This document shows positions 10,930 through 19,915 of a DNA stretch of 64,000 nt, piece after piece. The notes beneath the pieces are model-generated. The model was not told the origin of the DNA. It ran no database searches and worked only from the letters and a program-made list of their open reading frames with translations. Each line of letters begins with the position of its first letter. Position 1 is the first letter of the stretch. Origin of the DNA: Pyrenochaeta sp. MPI-SDFR-AT-0127 (lineage: Eukaryota > Ascomycota > Dothideomycetes > Pleosporales > Cucurbitariaceae); assembly GCA_020747015.1 (NCBI GenBank), contig JAGTJM010000003.1, positions 496,001 through 560,000 of the forward strand, read 5' to 3'. The position numbers and the translations under genes were made by a program.

Positions 10930-12427
10930 ATGAACATCAACGACTTCCCCTACGAAATTCTTTCAAAAGTCCTCGAGGAAGTCGCCAAAGCCAATATACG
11001 TGATGGTCCCACGTATACCTTCGGCCTGTCCCAGGCACCCCTACCGCTCCAGAGGGCTACCCTCCAGCGCTACGTGAGAGGTCCCGTTCCGCCAGAGCTG
11101 CTCAAGTGGGATGCAACATCCGCACTTCGTTCTGTGTGCTGGAAGTGGCACGACTGGGCTTTGGAGCACTCCCTTAAGGACCTCTATATCCGCCGATGGA
11201 AAGGTGGAGAGGTGAGCACAAGCAATTCTCTCTTTTGTTGCACACTTGACTGACTTCATGCAGAGATGGGCAGAGCTGTCCAACAGGCGCGAGAGCTATC
11301 CTCTCTACGAACTCATCGATCGCCCGACCGGCACCGCCGTTTATCGCGACCCATTCGCCTCTCTCAAGCGGACGGTGAACATCTGCAACGACTTTCCAGA
11401 GGTTGCTTCCAAGATTAGACGCATGTGGGTTCATGGCTTTTACACTGCGGAGACTGATCGCCTTGTGTTCGATTCGATCAAGAACTGCCACAATCTCACG
11501 TCCTTGTCCCTGCCGTGGACCACGATCCGGCATTTGGACGCAAAGGCATGGCGAACTATTCTATTGGGCAGCGGCAAGCCACTGCAGTCGTTGGAGTTCC
11601 AATGCGTGGATCCAACGTCGCAGCAAGCCGCAGATAAAGAGAATCAGGTCGACCTCGAGCCACTACAGTCTGTCAACTTTGGCCAGCTACGTCGCTTGAA
11701 GATATTCGGCGACACTACCTTCATGCCAATCACCGACAACGACCTGTTCGCGATCGCCCGCACAGCCACCCATCTTGAGGAGTTTCATTTGACCTGCAAC
11801 TCTTCCATTACTATCGACGGTGTCATGGCTATCGTCAAGTCTTCGCGTAAGTCGCTCCGTGTTCTTGAGCACAGTCCACGGTCGCAGGATGGCTTTTGGC
11901 ACCCTCACCCCGGATCACCGAGCGACTGCGAACATCTATGCGAGACGTTCCGCAATTGCCCGAAATTGGAGACTTTGTCGATCTCGCTCCCGTCTGTATG
12001 TGCGGATCTTTTCTCCAACGAGGAGGTTAGATTTGCTGGCGATCTGCAGGTTCGCGCACTGCACCTTTGCGAGCATGAACATGGTCGTTCGACGCAAGAA
12101 GCCACAGATGCTCTGCAAAAGCTGCTCGAGCAGGGTCGCCGTCTCATTCGTCGCCGTGCCGAGAGCGTCATTCCGCGTGAGCTTTACATCGAGCTGTTCT
12201 TTGCGGACTGTATCTTCGAGCCGGGATTCAACTCGGTTCATGGCGATTTCTCCCTAGCGCAGGTGTCTTCCGACGGGTACTGGCCGCAGAATGTGACGTT
12301 CAGCGGTAAGGGACCATATGGCAGCACCGGACTGTACGAGAAGGAAGAGGAGGGACCATTCCAGCGCATCGACGAAGACGAATTTCTGGCTGGTGTTCGC
12401 CGGAGGTTTCACTCCATCCAGACTTGA
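10930..12427 (+). CDS. F-box-like protein with leucine-rich-repeat-like body
   Basis: Two exons, 10930-11211 and 11264-12427 (52-nt intron), 481 residues. It begins MNINDFPYEILSKVLEEVAKAN, which fits a fungal F-box helix pair, and SALRSVCWKWHDWALEHSLKDLYIR completes it. The body has spaced Leu-rich segments of LRR character (CHNLTSLSLPWTTIRHLD, LRRLKIFGD, ATHLEEFHLTCNSSITIDG, CPKLETLSISLPS). Such proteins are usually substrate adaptors of SCF ubiquitin ligases, with the repeats binding the target; here that is inferred from architecture alone. The target is unknown. Confidence 0.75.
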
Positions 12428-13480
12428 TCGTGGATCGATCGACTGATAACAGCTAATTTTCCTTTCCCCTGTACACTTTATTTTACGACTTCGAGCGCTT
12501 ACGACTTAATGGCCATGTGTATGAGCGACAGGCCTGGAGCCAAGATACCCAGGCGAAGCAGCCGCATTGAATTCATGCATCAGGACATAAAAAAGTTTGC
12601 ATTAAATAGCATGAGGAGTCTTGCAAAAGCGTTTTTTTATTTGGGCATTTTCATGGGTAGGCGGGATGTCTCCTGTTTTTCTTGTTATCTTAGCATTCTA
12701 GCGTTCTGCAAGAGGGTTATTGGTCATGTAGCCATTCAATCATCTCACCTCAAAGTGGCAAAGCGAGATTCAAAGAATCAAAGACTTCAAATGTGTATGT
12801 GTGTGTACATGTGTCTTCGAGAGCTTTTGTGATCAAGAGGCTCAGCGGCAACACGTTCGTGCCGTAGTAGCGGGCATCACCCCGCACTTGCAGGCGCCCG
12901 CAACCCGAAGAGGGAAAGTCAAGGCACACATTTGCATGCTTACACATTGCATGGTAAGCATTCCCGCCAAATCCTGTCGGGAACTGCCTCTTTCCACATC
13001 CGTGCTTATGCCAGCGATAGCAACACAAAACCAAAGTCTTTGCTGATAAATAGTACGGAACCAGCGCCGCATGCACAGGCTTTGTGTGTCGAGAGACTTT
13101 CCAGTTGCGGAGAGCTTGCTCGATGCATTGTCAATTCTTACCCAACGCTCAGGTAATCATCCACAGCGATGGCGCTACTGCACCAGCTTGTCGAGCGGGG
13201 CAGCCTTATCCCGGAGTTGGTTGGGCGACACCGCTTTGGCACTGTATCCATGGCCTCATTGTTCAACGGTCCCTACAACCTGGTACTGTGTTCGGCCTCA
13301 TTGGACCGGTGTGCAGAGTTTGAGAGCTTGTCCGCTTGTCTTGCATGATCTATTCTAGGCATGGGCAATCTTGGGTAGACGCAATATAAGACGAGAGCTA
13401 CCCCTCCTTTCTTCCAGCAACATTGCTCGTTCAGTGTCTGTTTTGTTTGATACCCTAACCCAAAGCTCAATTCCGTCACC
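12428..13480. other. Intergenic, no gene seen
   Basis: Contains a short TG-rich microsatellite-like run near 12790-12815 and no convincing coding frame. The 3' part holds the promoter of the flavodoxin-like gene. Confidence 0.5.
13385..13390 (+). promoter_or_regulatory. TATA box of the flavodoxin-like gene
   Basis: TATAAG lies 96 bases upstream of the ATG at 13481, a usual distance for a well-expressed fungal gene. It is followed by a pyrimidine-rich leader and a CACC before the ATG. Confidence 0.5.
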
Positions 13481-14301
13481 ATGGCTCCCAAGATTGCTAT
13501 CGTCTACTACTCCATGTATGGCCACATCAAGCAATTGGTACGAACTGAGCTCGAGTGGTGCTGGTGCTGCATGGCATTCGGCACCCCACCATTCCGATCA
13601 TAAAGCTTTGCTAACCGCAACTTGACAGGCCGATGCTGAATTGAAGGGTATCAAGGAGGCTGGTGGTGATGCCACGCTCTTGCAGTACGCTCAGGCTCAA
13701 TCTTACCCAACACGTTTAGAGCAATTCACTAACAATGCTACTAGAGTTGCAGAAACCCTCCCCGATGAGGTTCTCGCCAAGATGCATGCACCCCCCAAGC
13801 CTACAGACATCGCTGTTCTTGATGACCCGGCCCAATTGGAGGAATTTGATGGCATCCTCTTCGGTATCCCAACACGTTACGGAAACTTCCCAGCACAGTG
13901 GAAGACCTTCTGGGATAAGACTGGCAAGCAGTGGTCCCAGGGCTCCTACTGGGGCAAGTACGCTGGCGTATTCATCTCTACCGGCACCCTCGGTGGTGGA
14001 CAAGAGAGCACTGCCATTGCCTCAATGTCGACCTTGGCCCATCACGGCTTCATCTATGTTCCTTTGGGATACAAGACTACCTTTCGTAAGAATCAAAGCC
14101 AATTAAACACATAGCCAGAATCATGTCTAATGCGAAGCAGCTCAACTAGCCAACCTTGAAGAGATCCACGGTGGTTCACCTTGGGGCGCGGGTACCTTTT
14201 CCGCCGCCGATGGTTCGCGCCAGCCAACTGCTCTTGAGCTCAGCATTGCTACGGCGCAGGGTAAGGCATTTTACGAGGCTGTTTCCAAGGCGCACCCGTG
14301 A
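13481..14301 (+). CDS. Flavodoxin-like NAD(P)H:quinone reductase (WrbA/Pst2/Ycp4 family, Alt a 7-like)
   Basis: Four exons: 13481-13537, 13629-13684, 13745-14085 and 14141-14301, 204 residues, the length I expect for Alt a 7. The second intron (13685-13744) is 60 nt, has no in-frame stop and could be read as 20 extra residues. Removing it rebuilds the family sequence ATLLQVAETLP, and it carries a CTAAC branch site. The N-terminus MAPKIAIVYYSMYGHIK is the FMN phosphate loop. FGIPTRYGNFPAQWKTFWDKTGKQW, STGTLGGGQE and HGGSPWGAGTFSAADGSRQP are diagnostic. Family members bind FMN and reduce quinones by two electrons, protecting against oxidative stress; fungal ones often sit at plasma-membrane eisosomes. 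The TGA stop is in a strong readthrough context (see the next entry). Confidence 0.96.
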
Positions 14302-14508
14302 CTAGATGGTAGTCATGCGGGCGAGAAGCAGAAGGAAGTAGAAACAACAACACAGACAGAAAATGGAACTACACAAAACAATGCGAACGGTACAACAACA
14401 GCTGCTACTGCTCCTCAGTCGGCAGCTGCATCAGCACCGCCTCAGCAGAAGAAAGAGAAAGACAGTGAAGGCCCGTGCGGTCTGCCTGCTAAATGCGAGA
14501 TCATGTAG
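14299..14508 (+). other. Probable stop-codon readthrough extension ending in a CaaX box
   Basis: The stop of the flavodoxin-like gene reads TGA CTA G, the best-known eukaryotic readthrough context. The same frame continues from 14302 for 68 sense codons to a TAG at 14506-14508. The extension is a Thr/Gln/Asn/Ala/Pro-rich linker (about 50 residues), then a Lys/Glu patch (QQKKEKDSEG), then GPCGLPAKCEIM. CEIM is a good CaaX box (Cys, two middle residues, Met; Met favours farnesylation), and the upstream Cys could be palmitoylated as in Ras tails. The long form would be 273 residues (204 + one residue at the stop + 68). Readthrough and lipid modification are inferences; the open frame, stop context and CEIM end are seen directly. 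I found no intron that would bypass the TGA in this frame. Confidence 0.7.
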
Positions 14509-15018
14509 ATTTCTAAAATAATGAATGATATGATCAAACACTCCATCGCAATGTGGCAATATTCAAACTAAGTCCGCTAATCTGGTAGATCTACGCCCCT
14601 TTATCGTCATCTTGTGCTCACTCAACTTGGCCTCATTCTGAACTCGACCAAACACAAGCACCGTAATGAAGCAACAAATGTACTCGTGTAGGATTGTTCT
14701 AAGATATTCTATGTACGTTTCGCTCTAATGTCTAGTCTAGTATTAGGGAGAGAAGGAGGGTATATCATGCTTGTATATTGAAAAGAAGATCGAAAAGCGG
14801 AAATACACGTGTATATGGCCATAAACAACTTACAGCACTTCTCCTCCGGACTCTTCAGGCTCTATACGGCTTTTACTTCAAATATCGGTCTCCCTCATGT
14901 GCCCTCTCACATCCTCATCATTTTCACCATCACCGCCGCCCACTTGATCCTTCCACTTCTCACTTCTTTCGCCAGTCGTGGCATCGACATCTCTTGCCGT
15001 TTGTTCTTTTCCTTCACT
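14509..15018. other. Tail-to-tail spacer, no gene seen
   Basis: 3' flanks of the flavodoxin-like gene (+) and the lipase gene (-). A plus-strand open frame starting here runs into the lipase coding strand and looks like its antisense shadow. Confidence 0.5.
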
Positions 15019-17241
15019 TTATTGTTGGTAAAACTCGCAAATGTCTTCGCAGCCTTTGGGTGTCCGGCAAAGTTTCCTCGCTTCCTCGGGAGCAGTCCTC
15101 CAAAGGACATCACGAACTTCTTTGCCGACTTGTTCAATCGCGTCCATGGCCCAAATGACATCGAGGTGCTCATAGCCCTCTATAATCTTGGAGTGTACAA
15201 CGTCGACAAAAGGCTCGCGGTTGCGTTCGAAACGGCGTAAGAGGCGGCGTCCGTCAACTAGATCATCTGCACCGCAGACCCAGAAGGCGAATGGAGGGGT
15301 GTGAGGACCGTACCAAGCGAAGCGCGCGCGATCGCTGTCTTGTCTCTGGGGGCGGGATTTTCTGTCGTCGAGGTTGTTGACATCAGCCTTATCCTCTATC
15401 TGGTTTTCCTCTTCATTGTCGTCGTCGGATTGCTCGTCTCCAGAAAGTGAATGAGTGACTCTGTGGTCTTCTTCTTCATCCTCCTTATCCTCCATAGTCT
15501 TCTCTTCACGCGTAGCGAGAATACATTTCTGCTTTGCAAAGCACTCTCGTCCTAGCCACCAGCGCATACTCTCTGCACTAACGTAAACAGGTGCAAACTG
15601 AAACATTCGATCCCTGAGGTCGCGCTCCCAGCGGTCATCGGTCCAGTTGAAGAGGAAGGCAAAAACACGATATCCCATGTCGCCGTAGAAATGGCCTGGA
15701 AGTAGGGAATGCATCGTCATCATGAACGGTATGAAGGCGTGGATGCCGAAAACAGCTCGGAACATACCAGGTGAAATGACCTGCATGAATTTGAACTGTG
15801 CTTTGCCTATTAATCGACCAGCGTATGCAGCTGGTGCCAACGCGCAAAACACAGATATCTTATCTCCAATTTCAGGCCTCTGCTCTTTCGCGAGAGCAAC
15901 AAGAAACTGTGTTGTACCTTGACTGTGCGCAATAAGGCCTAGCTTCTCGAATCCAGTCTCTGAAAGGACTCGTGATATAAGTGCTGGGAGGTCCATCACG
16001 CCCATTTGTCTGATGTTCCATGCCCACATCCTGGGATCTTCATACTTGAGCATGACATGTCTCGGGTTGAAACCACATCGATTGTTCCCAAGCCAGACAT
16101 CATATCCGCATTTCGCCAGAAAGAAGGCCAGGCTGTCATCATCGTTTGTGCAGTAGGCCCCGGCAGATTGTAAAAGGCCATGGATCATGAGTACAGGGTA
16201 CTTCTTGTCACCTGGTGGATATTGTGAGCCTGTGATGCCGTCTGGTGAACCACTATCTGGAAAGACTTCGGGAGAGTGAGGTGATCGTTGAGATTTCTCG
16301 GAGCGGTTGTAATCACGTGGGTTGTAGAGGTGCCATAGCTCTATGATAAAGCCATCCTCGGTTTGGACTTCGAATATCTCACAATCTAGTCCAACACGGC
16401 GTGCATAGTATCGTACGTCACATTTAAGTGGGTCAGGTCCGCCTTCCAACGGTTCAAACTCCTCCGCGCCAGCGGCCTTCTCGTCATCGACCACTTGCTT
16501 CACTGGTCGTGTAGCGTGATGCTTTGTCCACGCGCTTTCGGCCGCTCTTCTTGCTTTTTTCCTTCGGTCTTCTTCTTCATAGAATGGCCTTGTCTTGTCT
16601 GGATTTCGAAAGGTAAGTCGTAGCCAGAGGCGTGCCGCGATTTTAGGCAAAGACGTGAAAATAGCACCCAATATAATGACAAGGAGGAAACAAAATGACA
16701 GGATTCCAGATGATACTCGGAAAGTCCAGCAATGAATCCTTCTTAGTAGTGTTGGTGGTCCGTACATAGGTAGCGGAGGGAATAGCGGATTTGTTCTCCA
16801 AGGCGCCTTCGAGTCCCCCAAAGGAGCATCTGACTTTCCTTCTCCCTTCTGCTCATCGTCCTTCGGTAGAAGACCATGAATGGTACCGTCTTTAGCCTCT
16901 CGCACTTTTGCGCCCACTGGCTGCTTCGGTAACGCATCTCGATCTTCTACAGTGTCCCTCAATTGATTCAGTTTTATTGCTTCCTCTATGGGAACAGCAG
17001 GTAATCGGCCACCATCCGCGGTTTGAATTACGGGGTCTTGAGCAGTGACAAAGTGAGCCTCAATCGCCTGCGTCGAGCCAGTCGAATCATCTTCTTGATT
17101 TGGCTTATACTGGCCGAGTCGCTCGGCTTGTTGCGCGAATTCGATTGCAACCTGAGCTTTTGGCTTGTCATGACCCTCTTTTTGGCAAAAGTTCTGTTCG
17201 TTACGATGTTCAACCGTAGTAGTCGCAGTAGTGGTGGTCAT
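15019..17241 (-). CDS. Membrane-anchored steryl ester hydrolase / acid-lipase-type lipase (Yeh1/Yeh2/Tgl1 family)
   Basis: Single exon, 740 residues. The N-terminal 150 residues are polar. One membrane segment lies at about 175-200 (ILSFCFLLVIILGAIFTSL). The abhydrolase domain starts with the lipase lid/N-terminal pattern (YYARRVGLDCEIFEVQTEDGFIIELWHL). The oxyanion motif is PVLMIHGLLQSAGAY, the nucleophile elbow is AHSQGTTQF (Ser near 439), and the C-terminal part supplies the Asp (WVCGADDLVD) and His (GYEHLDVIWA) of the triad. Family members hydrolyse steryl esters at lipid droplets or the plasma membrane. An unusual insert of about 50 mostly acidic residues sits between nucleophile and Asp (from EEKTMEDKEDEEEDH to DDNEEENQIEDKAD); it is probably a disordered loop. 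Convergent with the flavodoxin-like gene. Confidence 0.93.
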   Translation of the reverse strand: MTTTTATTTVEHRNEQNFCQKEGHDKPKAQVAIEFAQQAERLGQYKPNQEDDSTGSTQAIEAHFVTAQDPVIQTADGGRLPAVPIEEAIKLNQLRDTVEDRDALPKQPVGAKVREAKDGTIHGLLPKDDEQKGEGKSDAPLGDSKAPWRTNPLFPPLPMYGPPTLLRRIHCWTFRVSSGILSFCFLLVIILGAIFTSLPKIAARLWLRLTFRNPDKTRPFYEEEDRRKKARRAAESAWTKHHATRPVKQVVDDEKAAGAEEFEPLEGGPDPLKCDVRYYARRVGLDCEIFEVQTEDGFIIELWHLYNPRDYNRSEKSQRSPHSPEVFPDSGSPDGITGSQYPPGDKKYPVLMIHGLLQSAGAYCTNDDDSLAFFLAKCGYDVWLGNNRCGFNPRHVMLKYEDPRMWAWNIRQMGVMDLPALISRVLSETGFEKLGLIAHSQGTTQFLVALAKEQRPEIGDKISVFCALAPAAYAGRLIGKAQFKFMQVISPGMFRAVFGIHAFIPFMMTMHSLLPGHFYGDMGYRVFAFLFNWTDDRWERDLRDRMFQFAPVYVSAESMRWWLGRECFAKQKCILATREEKTMEDKEDEEEDHRVTHSLSGDEQSDDDNEEENQIEDKADVNNLDDRKSRPQRQDSDRARFAWYGPHTPPFAFWVCGADDLVDGRRLLRRFERNREPFVDVVHSKIIEGYEHLDVIWAMDAIEQVGKEVRDVLWRTAPEEARKLCRTPKGCEDICEFYQQ

Positions 17242-17346
17242 TCTGTTATCGTAATGAGTACTTTAGTGTACCGACGGTGTGGTGGAGACTCAGGCATGCG
17301 GTCCGTATGGATCGCGGAAAATGACCATCGATAGAGATCCAGAAGT

Positions 17347-17354
17347 TGACGTCA
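17347..17354. promoter_or_regulatory. Perfect CRE-like palindrome TGACGTCA
   Basis: TGACGTCA, the ATF/CREB bZIP site, lies 105 bases upstream of the lipase start at 17241. A TATATA stretch is at 17371-17376, and a half-site (ACGTCA) is at about 17501. Binding by an Atf1/CreA-type bZIP factor is inferred. Confidence 0.4.
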
Positions 17355-18199
17355 ATCAGTTTCTGCGCTGATATATACCCCAGGAAAATCATGAGATGAA
17401 GTAAAGAGAGCTGGAGGTCATCGTTTCTATGTAAACCAGATAGCCAAGGTGTGTGGCTGTTAGATAGTTGTACCGAGCTTGGTTGGGGATTCGCAAAATT
17501 ACGTCAGGAGTCCTTCGTCCGAGGGCAATGTAGAGCTCAGCGGCGAATCAGCAACTCAAAACACAACTTGTGCATCTCAACGAGATCTTTTCAAGTGGCG
17601 GCTGACAAGTGATTGAATTCAGAGATTCGCTCCACCTTTGGCGGGCATGTGGAGATGGGAAGCATTGAAATTGCAGGATGCATACATCCGACATGGGCAT
17701 GCTGTGGCGAATCACAATGCTGAACTCATACACAGTCAAGCTCTCTTTTCATCTACTCTGCCCACACAACAAAACCCTTGTCACCATTTGCTAACCAGAC
17801 CTGAAGTTCTCAATATCACCCAAAATTGGCTAATAGTTCATCAGATGCAGTGTTCTCTAGACCGCTTGTGAGGACGAGCAAAATTTCGATGAAAGCCTCA
17901 AAATCGATCTAGGTATCACTCGACAGCACGCAATTGCCTTTTCAATAGTGTTAAATTTGTTCATCTACAGTCTAGCTATATTTTTTACTTACAAGACTTT
18001 CGCTATCCTTGGATTGTGTTGCTAAATACATACAGAATACCAAACGCTCGATAAATAAGCCATAGGTTAACTAAGCATAAGAAATTACCTATCATCATGG
18101 ACCTGATGGAAGCATTTTTTGGGCACTAGTGTCTGTAGTGCCAGCCTCTGATCCGTAACTCTGCACTGAGGCTTAGACTTACTGTTCGTGGTTGATGCC

Positions 18200-18560
18200 A
18201 TCCTCAAGACTTGCACCATATCTGTTACGCAGGATGGACGAATCTACCGATTTCCACCAGTTGGGAAAATGTCCAAATCGATGCAAATTGTGTTTTCACA
18301 TTAAACTGCTTACGTGCTGGAGCGATCTTGAAATGTTTTTCACGTTATTGGTATGTTTGTTGCGATACATGAAGTTACGGTAGAAGGGTGACATGACTAC
18401 CAACAATAAGCATATCAGAGGACAACAGGGCTTTTGACGACTGGGTGTGTCTTATGAAAGTTTCATTAGGATAGATAACAAAGTGCAGGTCAATTGTATT
18501 ACTGTCAGCAACATGTTATTAGACACGAGGTATGACACAATACGACGTATCGGACCCACA
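18200..18560 (+). repeat. Diverged direct repeat, copy A
   Basis: Matches copy B (18770-19255) in the same orientation with indels. Best block: about 70 ungapped bases around GCGATAC (18362 here, 19066 in B), roughly two-thirds identical by eye, with most differences being transitions. A second block has AGAGGACA followed by GGGTGTGTCT (18443 here, 19155 in B). A third has CAGGATGG with CGAAT/CGATC flanks (about 18221 and 18787). Copy A more often carries T where B has C, as expected after RIP. It looks like the remains of an old duplicated or transposon-derived unit. Confidence 0.45.
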
Positions 18561-18769
18561 ACTACGACGACGGAATCGGTACTTCGCCTTTCTATGTGGG
18601 CTGCTCTCCGCACCCAGTCTGGATAGCGCATCGCCTAAACCTTGTTCTTGATGGAGGTACACATCTCGATCGGGGATACGTCTTCATCGACTGCTCTTCA
18701 CGTGAAATTGGAAGCACCGGAGATAGTACTCTTATGGTTGAACATGGCGCGTGTCTCGGCGCTCCATGT

Positions 18770-19255
18770 GGCCAAGAGATGTTGCACAGGATGGCCGATC
18801 CTACAGAACCCTCATTGGAGCGATCTTTGAGGAGAAGAAAAAATGGGGATGATGAGATTCAGCGGGTCTTGGGGAATGGAGAAATTCCTGTGTGCTGGTA
18901 CAGGTACAGCGATCTGAAAAAAGGCTCCAACCCCCACGATAAGACGCAATGAAGACCTTGGTAATGCAGGGGTTGCATGGCTTTGTAGTGGGATCGACAT
19001 GCACAAGCTTCGCGGCAAGCCACGGGCGTCTTTGAAACGTTGTGCGCGATAACGGTATTTCTGTCGCGATACGCAGAGATGCAGCAAAAGGGTCAAATCG
19101 CTTTGCTTCACTGGGCATGTAGACACTTGAAAGAGGACAGGACATTGGAGTACAGGGTGTGTCTCATGAAAAATTTCAGAAGGACCGCGAACGGCTCCTC
19201 ATGCCAATGGGAAATACTCTGGACCTGCATTCGATGACGTATCGCTGGAATTCGC
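18770..19255 (+). repeat. Diverged direct repeat, copy B
   Basis: Less A/T-rich partner of copy A, displaced by about 700-710 bases in the 3' part and about 565 in the 5' part, which implies an indel of about 140 bases between copies. No terminal repeats, transposase frame or target duplication can be seen. Confidence 0.45.
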
Positions 19256-19915
19256 GGCCAGAATCCCAACCAACGGCGTGTGCGACGCAATCGCGCCGAC
19301 TCTAGAAATACGATTCGCCTTGGTCTCCCTTTGCCCAGCACTAATTCCGCTATTGGGGCACAAGGCGCTCTCGTTGGTGCAGCCGTGCAGACTTTTGAAC
19401 CAGATTTGGTCCCAACAGCATCCGGCGAGGCGGACCCACCCGATGTTTCCTATTCACGTCAATCGCGTCCAACTGTCCACTCTTCGGCCCAGTTTTCCTT
19501 GGCCATTCACTGGCGACCTGGGAAAGGCCATGGTCTCCTTGAAATGAGAATCGCAGATCGCGTCGGTCCCCAAAAATAATCCTGGACAAACGACGGTACT
19601 CCTGATATTTAGCCCACACCCGCGCGGAGTGTACCCACCAAAAATCTGGGTCAATTCATCTCTCGCCGCATCCTTCTCGCTTTATTACTTCACCTCCCCC
19701 CTTCGAAACGTGCCTCCTGTCATTCGTTCACGTTCTCGGAAACGGCCTCTCGCTGCCCAAGTCTACCACGTCGACGTCATCGGCTAGCCCACTAACCTCA
19801 AACTTTCGCTTTTTTGTCCAACACAACACAACTCGCTGGTTTCAAGCCATTGAAAGTCTTCAAAGACGCCCCAGCACCGTCAAGGGCTCTAGGGCTCCAA
19901 GTGCGACCCGAAACC

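Larger units (their letters stand above)
17242..19915. other. Gene-poor interval of 2.7 kb, partly A/T-rich
   Basis: Between the lipase (-) and the MscS channel (+). The 17.9-18.1 kb part is A/T-rich and stop-rich. A diverged direct duplication is described separately. An open frame at 18596-18952 lacks an ATG start and recognisable motifs and overlaps the repeat region, so I do not call it. The 3' end (from about 19640) is the C/T-rich leader of the channel gene. Confidence 0.5.

Noticed and set aside
14260..14315. Alternative intron that could remove the TGA of the flavodoxin-like gene
   Set aside because: A GTAAGG donor and a TAG acceptor exist, but joining them puts the downstream sequence in another frame that stops after nine codons. 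Only direct readthrough gives the CaaX frame.
14809..15240. Plus-strand open frame of 143 codons with hydrophobic segments
   Set aside because: More than half lies antisense to the lipase C-terminus. The sequence looks like a reverse reading of its acidic/basic codons, with no family match.
18596..18952. Plus-strand open frame of 118 codons
   Set aside because: No ATG start, no recognisable motif, and it overlaps the diverged repeat.
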